Below are positions 16,081-23,773 of a stretch of DNA of 64,000 nucleotides, one piece after another. Under the pieces are notes generated by a model. It searched no databases. It worked only from the letters and a program-made list of their open reading frames with translations, and had not been told where the DNA came from. Every line of letters starts with the position of its first letter. Positions within the stretch are counted from its first letter, which is position 1. The DNA is from Pontibacillus chungwhensis (lineage in GTDB: Bacteria > Bacillota > Bacilli > Bacillales > BH030062), in contig NZ_CP126446.1 of NCBI RefSeq assembly GCF_030166655.1, forward strand, positions 1,798,001-1,862,000, in the 5' to 3' direction. The position numbers and the translations under genes were made by a program.

Positions 16081-16842
16081 ATGAGCGAATATGTTAAGTG
16101 GGATTTATATGAACAAGGGTATGGCATGATAACCCTTTATCGGCCTGAGCGACGAAATGCTCTTTCCTTTGATATGATTGAAGAGCTTCAGAGGTTAATT
16201 AGAGATGCTCGTAATTTAGAGTTAAAAGCGTTAGTTATTACAGGTGCGGGAACCGAGACGTTCTGTGCAGGGGGAGATTTGAATGATTTTCATGCAGATT
16301 TGTCCTCCCAAGAAGCATTTAGTGCATTGTATCCAATGAAAGAAGTGCTGTATGAGTTATCTCGTTTCCCAGTTCCTACGATTGCGTTACTAAACGGTCA
16401 CACCAGAGGCGGTGGTTGTGAACTGGCTACTGCTTGTGACTTCAGATATGCAACAGAAGGAAGTACGATTGGATTTGTTCAAGGAAAATTAGGAATCTCA
16501 CCGGGATGGGGCGGAGGAGCGATGCTCTATCAACGGATCCATCCTTTAAAAGCCTATGAGATGCTGGTCCAATCTCGGGTATATTCTACAGAAGAAGCTA
16601 TACAGCTGGGGTGGCTTCAAGGGATCATTCATGAGGATACGTTGGCTGAAGATATCGATCACATTCTGCAACCATTTTTGCAGAAAAATTTAGACCAATT
16701 GATCCATTTCAAACAGCAATATGTGAAGCAACAGATCCCGTTATCTCTTTCTGCTGATATGGATGATGAAGTGAGGCGTTGTTCAAATCTATGGGGGAAT
16801 GAGGCTCATAAGGAAGCGGTCGAAAGATTTCAGAAATCGTAA
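16081..16842 (+). CDS. enoyl-CoA hydratase/isomerase family protein
   Basis: A 253-residue crotonase-fold protein. The first oxyanion-hole element is TETFCAGGDLNDF and the second is GHTRGGGCELATACDFRYA. Of the two catalytic glutamates of true hydratases (rat Glu144/Glu164), the first is kept (Glu114 in GGGCE). The second falls on Gln134 in GFVQGKLGISPGWGGG, where hydratases have PE. Simple enoyl-CoA hydration is therefore doubtful, and isomerase, hydrolase or decarboxylase-type chemistry is possible. ATG follows AAAAGGGGA. It is a single-gene unit between rpmF and a repeat array, absent from this place in B. subtilis. Confidence 0.85.
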   Translation: MSEYVKWDLYEQGYGMITLYRPERRNALSFDMIEELQRLIRDARNLELKALVITGAGTETFCAGGDLNDFHADLSSQEAFSALYPMKEVLYELSRFPVPTIALLNGHTRGGGCELATACDFRYATEGSTIGFVQGKLGISPGWGGGAMLYQRIHPLKAYEMLVQSRVYSTEEAIQLGWLQGIIHEDTLAEDIDHILQPFLQKNLDQLIHFKQQYVKQQIPLSLSADMDDEVRRCSNLWGNEAHKEAVERFQKS

Positions 16843-16882
16843 TTCTTTTTAAAATACACTGATTCCTGACCACCCCGCCTGC

Positions 16883-17430
16883 GCTTTTCTAGTGTCTAGC
16901 TTCGGGGGCTAGAGGTTAGAGAGATAAGACATGCCATTACAGTGAGCAAGCTCACTTCCATGTCCTGTCTTATCCTTACGCCTCTGACCAAGCTCCCTGT
17001 GCTTTTCTAATGTCTAGCTTCGGGGGCTAGAGGCTAGAGAGATAAGACATGCCATTACAGTGAGCAAGCTCACTTCCATGTCCTGTCTTATCCTTACGCC
17101 TCTGGCCAAGCCCCCCTGCGCTTTTCTTAATGTCTAGCTCCGGCTCCTAGCCCCTAGCGTCATAAGCAAGATGCCTACAGTCCGCTCTGCGAACTTACGG
17201 CATCTTGCTTATGCGGCCCCACAGGAAGTGGGGTCGTTCGACGTTGCCACAGGACGTGGCGATCTTAGTCGAGCTTCCTTGAAGGCTAAACAGTCGCCTT
17301 CGCTTTTCTAATGTCTAGCTCCGGGGGCTAGAGGCTAGAGAGATAAGACATGCCATTACAGTGAGCAAGCTCACTTCCATGTCCTGTCTTATCCTTACGC
17401 CTCTGACCAAGCCCCCTGCGCTTTTCTTAA
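16883..17430. repeat. tandem array of intergenic hairpin repeats (four units)
   Basis: Four tandem units each open with GCTTTTCT followed within a few bases by TGTCTAGCT. They lie at 16883-17000, 17001-17119, 17120-17301 and 17302-17419, with a partial fifth start at 17420. Units 1, 2 and 4 are nearly identical and hold a hairpin with outer arms GATAAGACA/TGTCTTATC and an inner AGTGAGC/GCTCACT. Unit 3 keeps the opening box but carries a different perfect 15-bp hairpin (17161-17175 with 17199-17213) followed by short hairpins such as CCCCAC/GTGGGG. There is no coding potential. It fills the gap between the hydratase-like gene and ylbO. Confidence 0.9.
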
Positions 17431-17493
17431 TTCCCTAGTCTATCTCTCCTATTAGTTGCATACATTTTTATTACACGTGATAGGAGGGATAGA

Positions 17494-17973
17494 ATGAATG
17501 CTACGAGGCAGGATGCTTGGACACAGGATGAAGATGTTTTACTAGCTGAAACGGTTCTCCGTTATATCCGGCTTGGGAAGACGCAGTTAGAAGCGTTTGA
17601 AGAGGTGGCTAGGAAGCTATCACGCACTTCGGCGGCTTGTGGGTTTCGTTGGAATGCGACTGTGCGTAAACGATATTCAAAAGGGATTCAATTAGCGAAA
17701 GAAGAAAGAAAAAGAGGCGGGGTTGGAAAAGAAGAGGTGGCCTCTGCCGAGGAGTCTATCGCCTCCGCATTTTCCATTGATGACGCCATCTCATTTCTAG
17801 AAACCATGAGGCAAAATGTTTCTGGAGCAAAACCTGAGCCTCACAAACAAGAACTTTCTCAACTCTATGAGGAAAACCAAAAGTTGAAGGATCAGGTTAA
17901 ACGATATCATCAAGCATGGGAAGAGATGGGGAAACTTTGGCAATGGGTGCAAATTCCGAAAGAAAAAGGCTGA
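17494..17973 (+). CDS. ylbO: RsfA family prespore transcriptional regulator (YlbO)
   Basis: A 159-residue protein with an N-terminal Myb/SANT-like DNA-binding region ([19 protein letters not shown] to [15 protein letters not shown], about residues 6-62) and a C-terminal coiled coil (about 125-152, [16 protein letters not shown]). It belongs to the RsfA/YlbO group; RsfA tunes sigma-F-dependent gene expression in the B. subtilis forespore. The position between rpmF and ylbP matches ylbO. ATG follows AGGAGGGAT. The stop codon lies in the terminator hairpin. Confidence 0.88.
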   Translation: MNATRQDAWTQDEDVLLAETVLRYIRLGKTQLEAFEEVARKLSRTSAACGFRWNATVRKRYSKGIQLAKEERKRGGVGKEEVASAEESIASAFSIDDAISFLETMRQNVSGAKPEPHKQELSQLYEENQKLKDQVKRYHQAWEEMGKLWQWVQIPKEKG

Positions 17974-17997
17974 TCCGTTATGTGATCAGCCTTTTTT
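17964..17997. terminator. bidirectional terminator between ylbO and ylbP
   Basis: The stem AAAGGCTGATC/GATCAGCCTTT with an 8-base loop, A-rich before and T-run after. It includes the ylbO stop codon. Confidence 0.85.
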
Positions 17998-18017
17998 CTG
18001 CTCTCAGCACTATTGAT

Positions 18018-18500
18018 TTAAGAAGGGTTTTTTTCTGATACGCCAGCAGGTGTCCAGATAAGAGGGTTTTCCCCTAAATCTCGTTCCATATCATATTTAG
18101 CTTTTTGGAAGCCCATCTTCTCCCAAAAACCGTGAGAATTGATGCGAGGATTCGTTTTGATTGGAAGTTCAAAGCTTTTAGCGAAATCTACAAGTTTCTT
18201 GCCGTAGCCTTTTTTTCGGTAATCTGGCAGAACCTCGAGCTTCCAAAGCTCTAAATAATCTTGGGCGGGTTGAAAGTAGTCGTCATAGCGTGAAGAAACC
18301 TGATAAAGACTCATGCGAGCTACTAAAGCGTTTCCATAATAAATCCCATAAAACGGTGAAACGCTATCATTTTCGATTATGTTACTTTGCAGGTCCTCTA
18401 ACATTGAAAGCTCTTGATTTCCGTATTCTTTAAATCGTTTAAATTCTTCTAACGTTTTAAAATTAACCACTAGTTTTTGAACTTGTATGGTATCCATCAT
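18018..18500 (-). CDS. ylbP: GNAT family N-acetyltransferase YlbP
   Basis: A 160-residue GNAT acetyltransferase, the same length as B. subtilis YlbP. The acetyl-CoA loop is VLPDYRKKGYGKKLVDFA, preceded by the strand LELWKLEV and followed by HGFWEKMGF. The substrate is unknown. ATG 18500 has an AAGGGGGA site 7 bases upstream; the frame from 18533 adds 11 residues across that site. It converges on ylbO and is divergent from panE. Confidence 0.9.
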   Translation of the reverse strand: MMDTIQVQKLVVNFKTLEEFKRFKEYGNQELSMLEDLQSNIIENDSVSPFYGIYYGNALVARMSLYQVSSRYDDYFQPAQDYLELWKLEVLPDYRKKGYGKKLVDFAKSFELPIKTNPRINSHGFWEKMGFQKAKYDMERDLGENPLIWTPAGVSEKNPS

Positions 18501-18784
18501 TATAAAGTCCCCCTTAAAACCATAATCACACATCTCTATTATAATATAAAAATTTTCTGAATTAAATGATTTGTGTTTCCTTTATTGCCATTTAAGTAGA
18601 TGGCGCTGTGCCATTCAGGAGAGATGTGTCCTGCAAAAGTGGCTCGAGGTCCAGCGTATTCGCTCAAAACTCCCTTTATCCTAAAGACCAGAGAAAGAAT
18701 ATTTGCTAAAATGAGCAAATAGGAGGATTTTCGCCTCTTGTTGTATAAAGAAAAGAAGAGAAGAAGCAAAAGTGGGTGAATAGG

Positions 18785-19675
18785 TTGAAAGTAGCTATAA
18801 TTGGGGCTGGAGCTGTTGGGTTATTGTACGCAATTAAAACTCAAGAAAGAGGACATAAAGTAACCCTATATGCTCGGAGACAAGACCAGATAGAGCTTAT
18901 CAGAAGAGAAGGTATTCAGGTGGGAGAGGAGCACACCTCCCGTACCATTCATATAGAAGATGTGACGCGTTTACATCATTTCTTCGATTTGGTTATTCTT
19001 GCAACGAAGCAAACTCATGTTGATGAAGTGGTAGCATTAATGGCTGAAAAGAAAGTGACATCTCCTGTCTTGTTTCTTCAGAACGGAATGGGACACGTGG
19101 ACCTGGCTGTTAACATGCCGAACCCGTCGGCTGTAGGTGTTGTAGAACATGGCGTACGAAAAACATCTGACAGAGGTGTTTTGCATACAGGATTGGGACT
19201 GACCCGAATCGCAGCGGTGAATATGGAAAGAAGACAAGCCTTATGGATTAAAGACCAGCTAGATTCTAAGGAGTTTTCGTATGTATTTGAAGAAGATTGG
19301 TTTGAAGTATTATCTAATAAACTCATTGTGAACGCCGTGATTAACCCAATAACAGCATTATTTAACATAAGGAACGGAGAGATTCTCGAAAACCCTTATC
19401 TTTTAAATATAGCGAAACGGCTATGCGAAGAAGCTTGTATGGCTCTTTTGAAAACAGATGGTGATCGTCAATTTGAACGTGTCACTCACATAATGGAGCA
19501 AACGAAGTGGAACCGATCTTCAATGCTAGCGGATGTATTACACCAAAGGGAAACAGAAATCGAAGGAATCTCTGGATATATATTGGAGAAGTGCAAACAA
19601 GACCTCCCTTATACATCCTTCGTCTATGAAGGACTAAAGGGAATAGGACAAATCAGAAGGAGGGAGAACATGTGA
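18785..19675 (+). CDS. panE: 2-dehydropantoate 2-reductase family protein (YlbQ)
   Basis: A 296-residue ketopantoate reductase, the NADPH-dependent step to pantoate in pantothenate/CoA synthesis. The N-terminal Rossmann motif is KVAIIGAGAVGLLYA. The segment LVILATKQTHVDE and the C-terminal domain with SNKLIVNAVINPITALF, holding the conserved lysine and asparagine, are typical. I prefer TTG 18785 after GTGGGTGA because homologues begin at this lysine; GTG 18776 would add three residues. Bacilli often carry a second reductase, so the exact role is less sure than the family. Its end overlaps the DUF3397 gene. Confidence 0.87.
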   Translation: MKVAIIGAGAVGLLYAIKTQERGHKVTLYARRQDQIELIRREGIQVGEEHTSRTIHIEDVTRLHHFFDLVILATKQTHVDEVVALMAEKKVTSPVLFLQNGMGHVDLAVNMPNPSAVGVVEHGVRKTSDRGVLHTGLGLTRIAAVNMERRQALWIKDQLDSKEFSYVFEEDWFEVLSNKLIVNAVINPITALFNIRNGEILENPYLLNIAKRLCEEACMALLKTDGDRQFERVTHIMEQTKWNRSSMLADVLHQRETEIEGISGYILEKCKQDLPYTSFVYEGLKGIGQIRRRENM

Positions 19676-20055
19676 ACCAGGTGATTGCCTATCTTGCAGC
19701 GATCTTAATTACTATGCCAATTCCTCTTACAATAATTGTATACCTAATCATGAGGAAAACAGTAAAGAATAAAAAGAAATCCTTGCACATGACAGTAAAC
19801 AGTATGACAGTTATTTATGTTTTAGCTGTGCCGGCGGCTTTATTTGTCATTTTTGAGCGATCTTATATTAGTTATGTTTTTATTTTACTTCTTCTTTTAC
19901 TTAGTCTTTTTATCTATTTACAATGGAAGGTAAGAGATGAGATTGAATTCAGAAAAGCATTTAAAGGATTTTGGCGTTTCAGTTTTCTGTTATTTGCAGG
20001 CTTGCACATATCTTTGACGATTTATGGGCTGGCCAATAGGCTTATGACTTTATGA
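19672..20055 (+). CDS. DUF3397 membrane protein
   Basis: A 127-residue membrane protein of the DUF3397 family with four hydrophobic segments (about residues 2-26, 41-62, 66-84 and 104-124). The function is unknown. It starts at GTG 19672, which overlaps the panE stop (GTGA) after AAGGAGGGA, so it is translationally coupled to panE. A gene of this family commonly lies between panE and bshC in Bacillus relatives. Confidence 0.8.
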   Translation: MNQVIAYLAAILITMPIPLTIIVYLIMRKTVKNKKKSLHMTVNSMTVIYVLAVPAALFVIFERSYISYVFILLLLLLSLFIYLQWKVRDEIEFRKAFKGFWRFSFLLFAGLHISLTIYGLANRLMTL

Positions 20056-20139
20056 TGCCTTTTAAGTGAAATCCCTTCGTCTTTTCGATACAATACGAGA
20101 GGAATACATAGAACTTATTGAAAAAGGAGAAGGTTATCC

Positions 20140-21765
20140 ATGCGGATCCAACCCATTGAATTACCATCACAGAATAAATTTATCCAACATTATCGTGCTC
20201 AGCATGAGGAGCTATTAAATAAATTTCATTACAACCCATACAAACAAGAAGAGTATGAAAGGCGAGTTGCAGAATTAGAAGAACGTCATTTCCAACGAGA
20301 TGCTCTTGCAGACCATCTTCAGCGTGTGAATGAAGAGTGGGGAGCCAGTGAAGCAACAGTCTCTAATATCGAACGACTAAGAGATCCTCAAAGTGTTGTG
20401 GTTGTAGGTGGCCAACAGGCTGGATTGCTGACAGGTCCTCTATATACGATTAACAAAATCGTTTCGATTATCGTTATGGCTAAAGAACAAGAAGAAGCGC
20501 TTGGTCGTCCTGTACTTCCTGTCTTCTGGATTGCAGGTGAGGATCATGATTTTGATGAAATCAATCATATATATATGCCACAATCCCCGCGAATGAAGAA
20601 GCATAAAATTCTTCAAAAACAAATGAAAAAAGAAGCAGTTTCAGAAATGGAGATGGATCAAGAGGCTATCCAAACATGGATAGATCGATTGTTTATGGGC
20701 TTAAGGGAGAGTGAACATACCAATCACTTATATGACTTAATTAAGGGAGAGCTTAAACGATCTGTTACATTTGTAGATTTATTTGCTCGACTAACTCATT
20801 ACTTCTTCAAAGAAGAAGGTCTTATTCTAATGGATGCTCAGCATAAAGACTTACGCCAACTTGAGAGCGGTTATTTTCAGGAAATGATAAGAAAACAGCC
20901 TGAAATCAGTGAAGGTGTGGTTCGGTCACTTCATTTAACAGCTCAACAAGGTTACTCTGTTAACTTAGAAGCTGAAGTAGAGGATGGACATCTATTTTAT
21001 AAGTGGAACGGGGAACGTACTCTTTTAATGAAAGATGAAGAAGGAAATTGGCGCGGTAAAAAAGATGAATGTTGTTTTAGTGAAGAAGAGCTTCTCCATA
21101 TTGCAGAAACAGAACCTCACCTTCTAAGTAACAATGTTGTCACGAGACCTTTAATGCAGGACCTTGTCCTGCCATCACTTACCTTTATCGCGGGACCTGG
21201 GGAAGTTGGATATTGGTCAGCGCTTAAGCCTGTCTTTGAAGCACTCAACATACAAATGCCACCGGTCATGCCTCGTTTATCTATGACCCTGCTTGATCGT
21301 CAGAATGAGAAATGGCTTCGTCGTCATCTTATCGATATAGAAAAGGCTGTGAATGAGGGTGTGACCGAGGATAAGAGCAAGTGGATTGCTATGCAAAGCT
21401 ATCCTCCGATCGAAGAGTTAGCTGATGAAGTGAAGCGTGCGATAGAAAGAGCGCATCGCCCTCTGAAGGAAAAAGCGCATGAAATTCGGGATGACATCGG
21501 TCAAATTGCTGAGAAAAACCTCTTTTACTTGTTTAGGGATGTAGAGTTCTTGCAAGAAAGAATGGCTGATGCTCTTGAAGAGAAACATGGTCGTGAGCTA
21601 GAAGTATTCGATCAAATTGATTTACGCATTCACCCAGAAGGTGGTTTGCAGGAAAGAATTTGGAACATCTTGCCGTTTGCCAATGACCACGGCCCAGGCT
21701 TGCCGAAACAGCTCCTTACTGTAGAGTATGATTGGCGTAAAGCTCATCATGTTATATTCATGTAA
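20140..21765 (+). CDS. bshC: bacillithiol biosynthesis cysteine-adding enzyme BshC
   Basis: A 541-residue BshC (YllA), which joins cysteine to GlcN-malate in the last step of bacillithiol synthesis, the main low-molecular-weight thiol of bacilli. Conserved elements are VVGGQQAGLLTGPLYTINKI with the nucleotide-binding-like glycines, FWIAGEDHDFDEINHIY, and FIAGPGEVGYWSALKPVFE. The C-terminal part is a long coiled coil (about residues 385-475). The length is normal (B. subtilis 539). ATG follows AAAAGGAGAAGG. It ends in a terminator just before the mraZ promoter. Confidence 0.96.
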   Translation: MRIQPIELPSQNKFIQHYRAQHEELLNKFHYNPYKQEEYERRVAELEERHFQRDALADHLQRVNEEWGASEATVSNIERLRDPQSVVVVGGQQAGLLTGPLYTINKIVSIIVMAKEQEEALGRPVLPVFWIAGEDHDFDEINHIYMPQSPRMKKHKILQKQMKKEAVSEMEMDQEAIQTWIDRLFMGLRESEHTNHLYDLIKGELKRSVTFVDLFARLTHYFFKEEGLILMDAQHKDLRQLESGYFQEMIRKQPEISEGVVRSLHLTAQQGYSVNLEAEVEDGHLFYKWNGERTLLMKDEEGNWRGKKDECCFSEEELLHIAETEPHLLSNNVVTRPLMQDLVLPSLTFIAGPGEVGYWSALKPVFEALNIQMPPVMPRLSMTLLDRQNEKWLRRHLIDIEKAVNEGVTEDKSKWIAMQSYPPIEELADEVKRAIERAHRPLKEKAHEIRDDIGQIAEKNLFYLFRDVEFLQERMADALEEKHGRELEVFDQIDLRIHPEGGLQERIWNILPFANDHGPGLPKQLLTVEYDWRKAHHVIFM

Positions 21766-21833
21766 GGAAACCGTTTATGTGAGCTGTGGAGTGATTTTAG
21801 TGAAATAGTTGAAAAATAATTAAATTTATTTAG

Positions 21834-21862
21834 AAATCCTGCCAATAAGGCAGGATTTTTTT
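21834..21862 (+). terminator. terminator after bshC
   Basis: The stem AAATCCTGCC/GGCAGGATTT with a short loop (AATAA) is followed by a run of eight T. Confidence 0.85.
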
Positions 21863-21933
21863 TGTTCTGAAAGAATATTTAAGTTAAAGTGGAGGAAAGT
21901 GGTGGGATGTGGTACGCTTGTGTGAGAAAGTGG
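21862..21933 (+). promoter_or_regulatory. mraZ promoter with GTGG direct-repeat operator
   Basis: A TTGTTC (21862-21867), 17-bp spacer, TAAAGT (21885-21890) promoter is followed by GTGG at 21889, 21899 and 21909, exactly 10 bp apart, and a fourth at 21930. MraZ is known to repress its own operon through short GTGG/TGGGA-type direct repeats upstream of mraZ, so this is a likely autoregulatory operator placed to block transcription initiation of the dcw cluster. Confidence 0.7.
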
Positions 21934-21943
21934 GGCTATCTAT

Positions 21944-22375
21944 ATGTTTATGGGAGAATATCAACACAATATAGATGCAAAAGGCCGAATCATTGTCCCT
22001 TCTAAGTTCCGAGAAGGCTTAGGGGAGAGCTTTGTCATAACACGTGGCCTAGATAAATGTGTATTTGCATACCCCCTTTCTGAATGGAAAGTGATAGAAG
22101 AGAAATTAAAGAAACTCCCACTCACGAAAAAAGATGCTCGAGCTTTTACTCGATTCTTCTTTTCTGGTGCCGTAGAGTGTGAAGTGGATAAACAAGGGAG
22201 AATCAATATCCCTGCACCACTCAGAAGCTATGCAGCGCTTGAGAAAGAAGTGATTGTAATCGGGGTTTCCAATCGAGTCGAGTTCTGGGCTAAAGACGAT
22301 TGGGAAACGTATTTTGAGGAATCTGAAGATTCTTTTGCAGAAATCGCTGAGAACATGATGGATTTTGATATTTAG
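21944..22375 (+). CDS. mraZ: transcriptional regulator MraZ
   Basis: A 143-residue MraZ, the first gene of the division/cell wall cluster. Two SpoVT/AbrB-like halves show the family signature: [20 protein letters not shown] and [18 protein letters not shown], each with the DxKGR/DxQGR motif. It binds the direct repeats upstream of its own gene and represses the cluster. The length equals B. subtilis MraZ. The TATATG start region has only a weak ribosome binding site (GTGGGG, 10 bases away). Confidence 0.97.
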   Translation: MFMGEYQHNIDAKGRIIVPSKFREGLGESFVITRGLDKCVFAYPLSEWKVIEEKLKKLPLTKKDARAFTRFFFSGAVECEVDKQGRINIPAPLRSYAALEKEVIVIGVSNRVEFWAKDDWETYFEESEDSFAEIAENMMDFDI

Positions 22376-22421
22376 CAAATAATATAACAACCAGAGAATC
22401 TAACAGAAAAGGAATGAAAGT

Positions 22422-23381
22422 ATGTTTGACCATATTACAGTATTAAAGGAAGAAACCGTCACTGGATTAGATGTTCAGCCGAATGGTATCTATGTAGATT
22501 GCACACTCGGAGGCGGGGGACACAGTGAGCGCATTGCTGCTCAACTAACTGAAGGAGGCCGCCTGATAGCTTTTGATCAGGATGAGGTAGCTCTTAAAGC
22601 AGCTAAAGAACGCTTAGCCCCTTATGCTGACCGTATTACCTTTGTACATGCGAACTTTCGGGAACTGAAGCAGTCCTTATTGGACCTTGGAATTGAGGAA
22701 GTAGATGGAATTGCATTTGATCTTGGGGTATCCTCTCCACAACTCGATGAAGACGAGAGAGGGTTTAGTTATCATCAAGATGCACGTTTAGACATGAGAA
22801 TGAATAGGGAACAGCCACTTAGTGCTTATGAAGTCATTAATGAGTGGGATTACAATGACCTTGTGCGTATATTCTTCAAATACGGAGAAGAGAAATTCTC
22901 AAAACAAATTGCCAGAGGTATTGAGAAGAAAAGGGAAGAGTCGCCAATTGAAACCACCACACACCTGGTGGACATAATTAAAGAAGCTATTCCGGCACCT
23001 GCAAGGCGAAAAGGCGGCCATCCGGCTAAAAGAATCTTTCAGGCTGTACGCATTGCAGTGAATGATGAGTTAGGTGCCTTTGAAGATGCTTTAAAGCAAG
23101 CGGCTGAAATGGTAGCGATTGATGGCAGAATTGCAGTCATTACGTTCCATTCGTTAGAGGATCGTATTTGTAAACAAACCTTTAAAGAGTGGAGTAGTAA
23201 TCCACCTTTACCTAAAAGTATTCCAATTATTCCTGAGGACCAAAAGCCACCGTTTGAGTTAGTCAATCGAAAACCAATTACTCCAAGTGAAGAAGAATTA
23301 GAAGATAACCGAAGAGCTCGATCTGCGAAATTAAGAGTTGTTAAAAAAATACGTCCATGGGAAGGGTGGAATAATGAATGA
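22422..23381 (+). CDS. rsmH: 16S rRNA (cytosine(1402)-N4)-methyltransferase RsmH
   Basis: A 319-residue RsmH (MraW). It carries the SAM-binding motif [13 protein letters not shown] near residues 27-39, the [10 protein letters not shown] block, the inserted helical domain, and the C-terminal [19 protein letters not shown]. It methylates N4 of C1402 in the ribosomal P site. The start follows AAAGGAATG. The last bases overlap ftsL by 4 bp. The gene has the standard position after mraZ. Confidence 0.97.
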   Translation: MFDHITVLKEETVTGLDVQPNGIYVDCTLGGGGHSERIAAQLTEGGRLIAFDQDEVALKAAKERLAPYADRITFVHANFRELKQSLLDLGIEEVDGIAFDLGVSSPQLDEDERGFSYHQDARLDMRMNREQPLSAYEVINEWDYNDLVRIFFKYGEEKFSKQIARGIEKKREESPIETTTHLVDIIKEAIPAPARRKGGHPAKRIFQAVRIAVNDELGAFEDALKQAAEMVAIDGRIAVITFHSLEDRICKQTFKEWSSNPPLPKSIPIIPEDQKPPFELVNRKPITPSEEELEDNRRARSAKLRVVKKIRPWEGWNNE

Positions 23382-23758
23382 GTGCAGAAAAAGCGAAACA
23401 ATTGCACCAACATGAAACAACAGAGCAAAGCCAGAGCCAAAAGCAGGTAAAGGTCCAGGTACATAAAAAGCGATGGATCACACCTGGTGAGAAGTTTTTA
23501 TACACAGTGGTTAGTAGCCTTGCAATCCTATTCAGTGTCGTTGTGGTATCTTACTCCTCGTCTATTGATCAAATGAACCGGGATATGCAACGTTTAGACA
23601 CGAACATAACCGATCAACAACTTGAAAATGAAAATCTTCAATATAAGATTAAAGAACTGTCTAATCCTGAGCGTATTATGGAAATTGCGAAGGAAAATGG
23701 TCTTGAAATCCGTCAGTCGAAAGTTAAACAAGCTAAATCCGTTTCCGGTAACGAATAA
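23378..23758 (+). CDS. ftsL: cell division protein FtsL
   Basis: A 126-residue bitopic membrane protein. It has a polar Gln/Lys-rich cytoplasmic N-terminus (about residues 1-38), one membrane helix ([20 protein letters not shown]) and an extracytoplasmic leucine-zipper-like coiled coil (about 66-105). FtsL pairs with DivIC and DivIB in the divisome. Its sequence is poorly conserved, but topology, size and position between rsmH and pbpB are diagnostic. ATG 23378 overlaps the rsmH stop; GAAGGGTGG is the ribosome binding site. Confidence 0.93.
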   Translation: MSAEKAKQLHQHETTEQSQSQKQVKVQVHKKRWITPGEKFLYTVVSSLAILFSVVVVSYSSSIDQMNRDMQRLDTNITDQQLENENLQYKIKELSNPERIMEIAKENGLEIRQSKVKQAKSVSGNE

Positions 23759-23773
23759 GGGGACAAGAGATTT

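Noticed and set aside
16883-17430. Possible CRISPR array
   Set aside because: The repeats are about 118 bp, contiguous and nearly identical along their length, with no short repeat-spacer alternation and no cas genes nearby.
17458-17480. Sigma-F/G-like GCATA element before ylbO
   Set aside because: GCATA is present, but no acceptable -10 follows at 14-18 bp.
18539-18769. 76-codon minus-strand frame between ylbP and panE
   Set aside because: No ribosome binding site or recognisable composition; it lies in the divergent promoter region of ylbP and panE.
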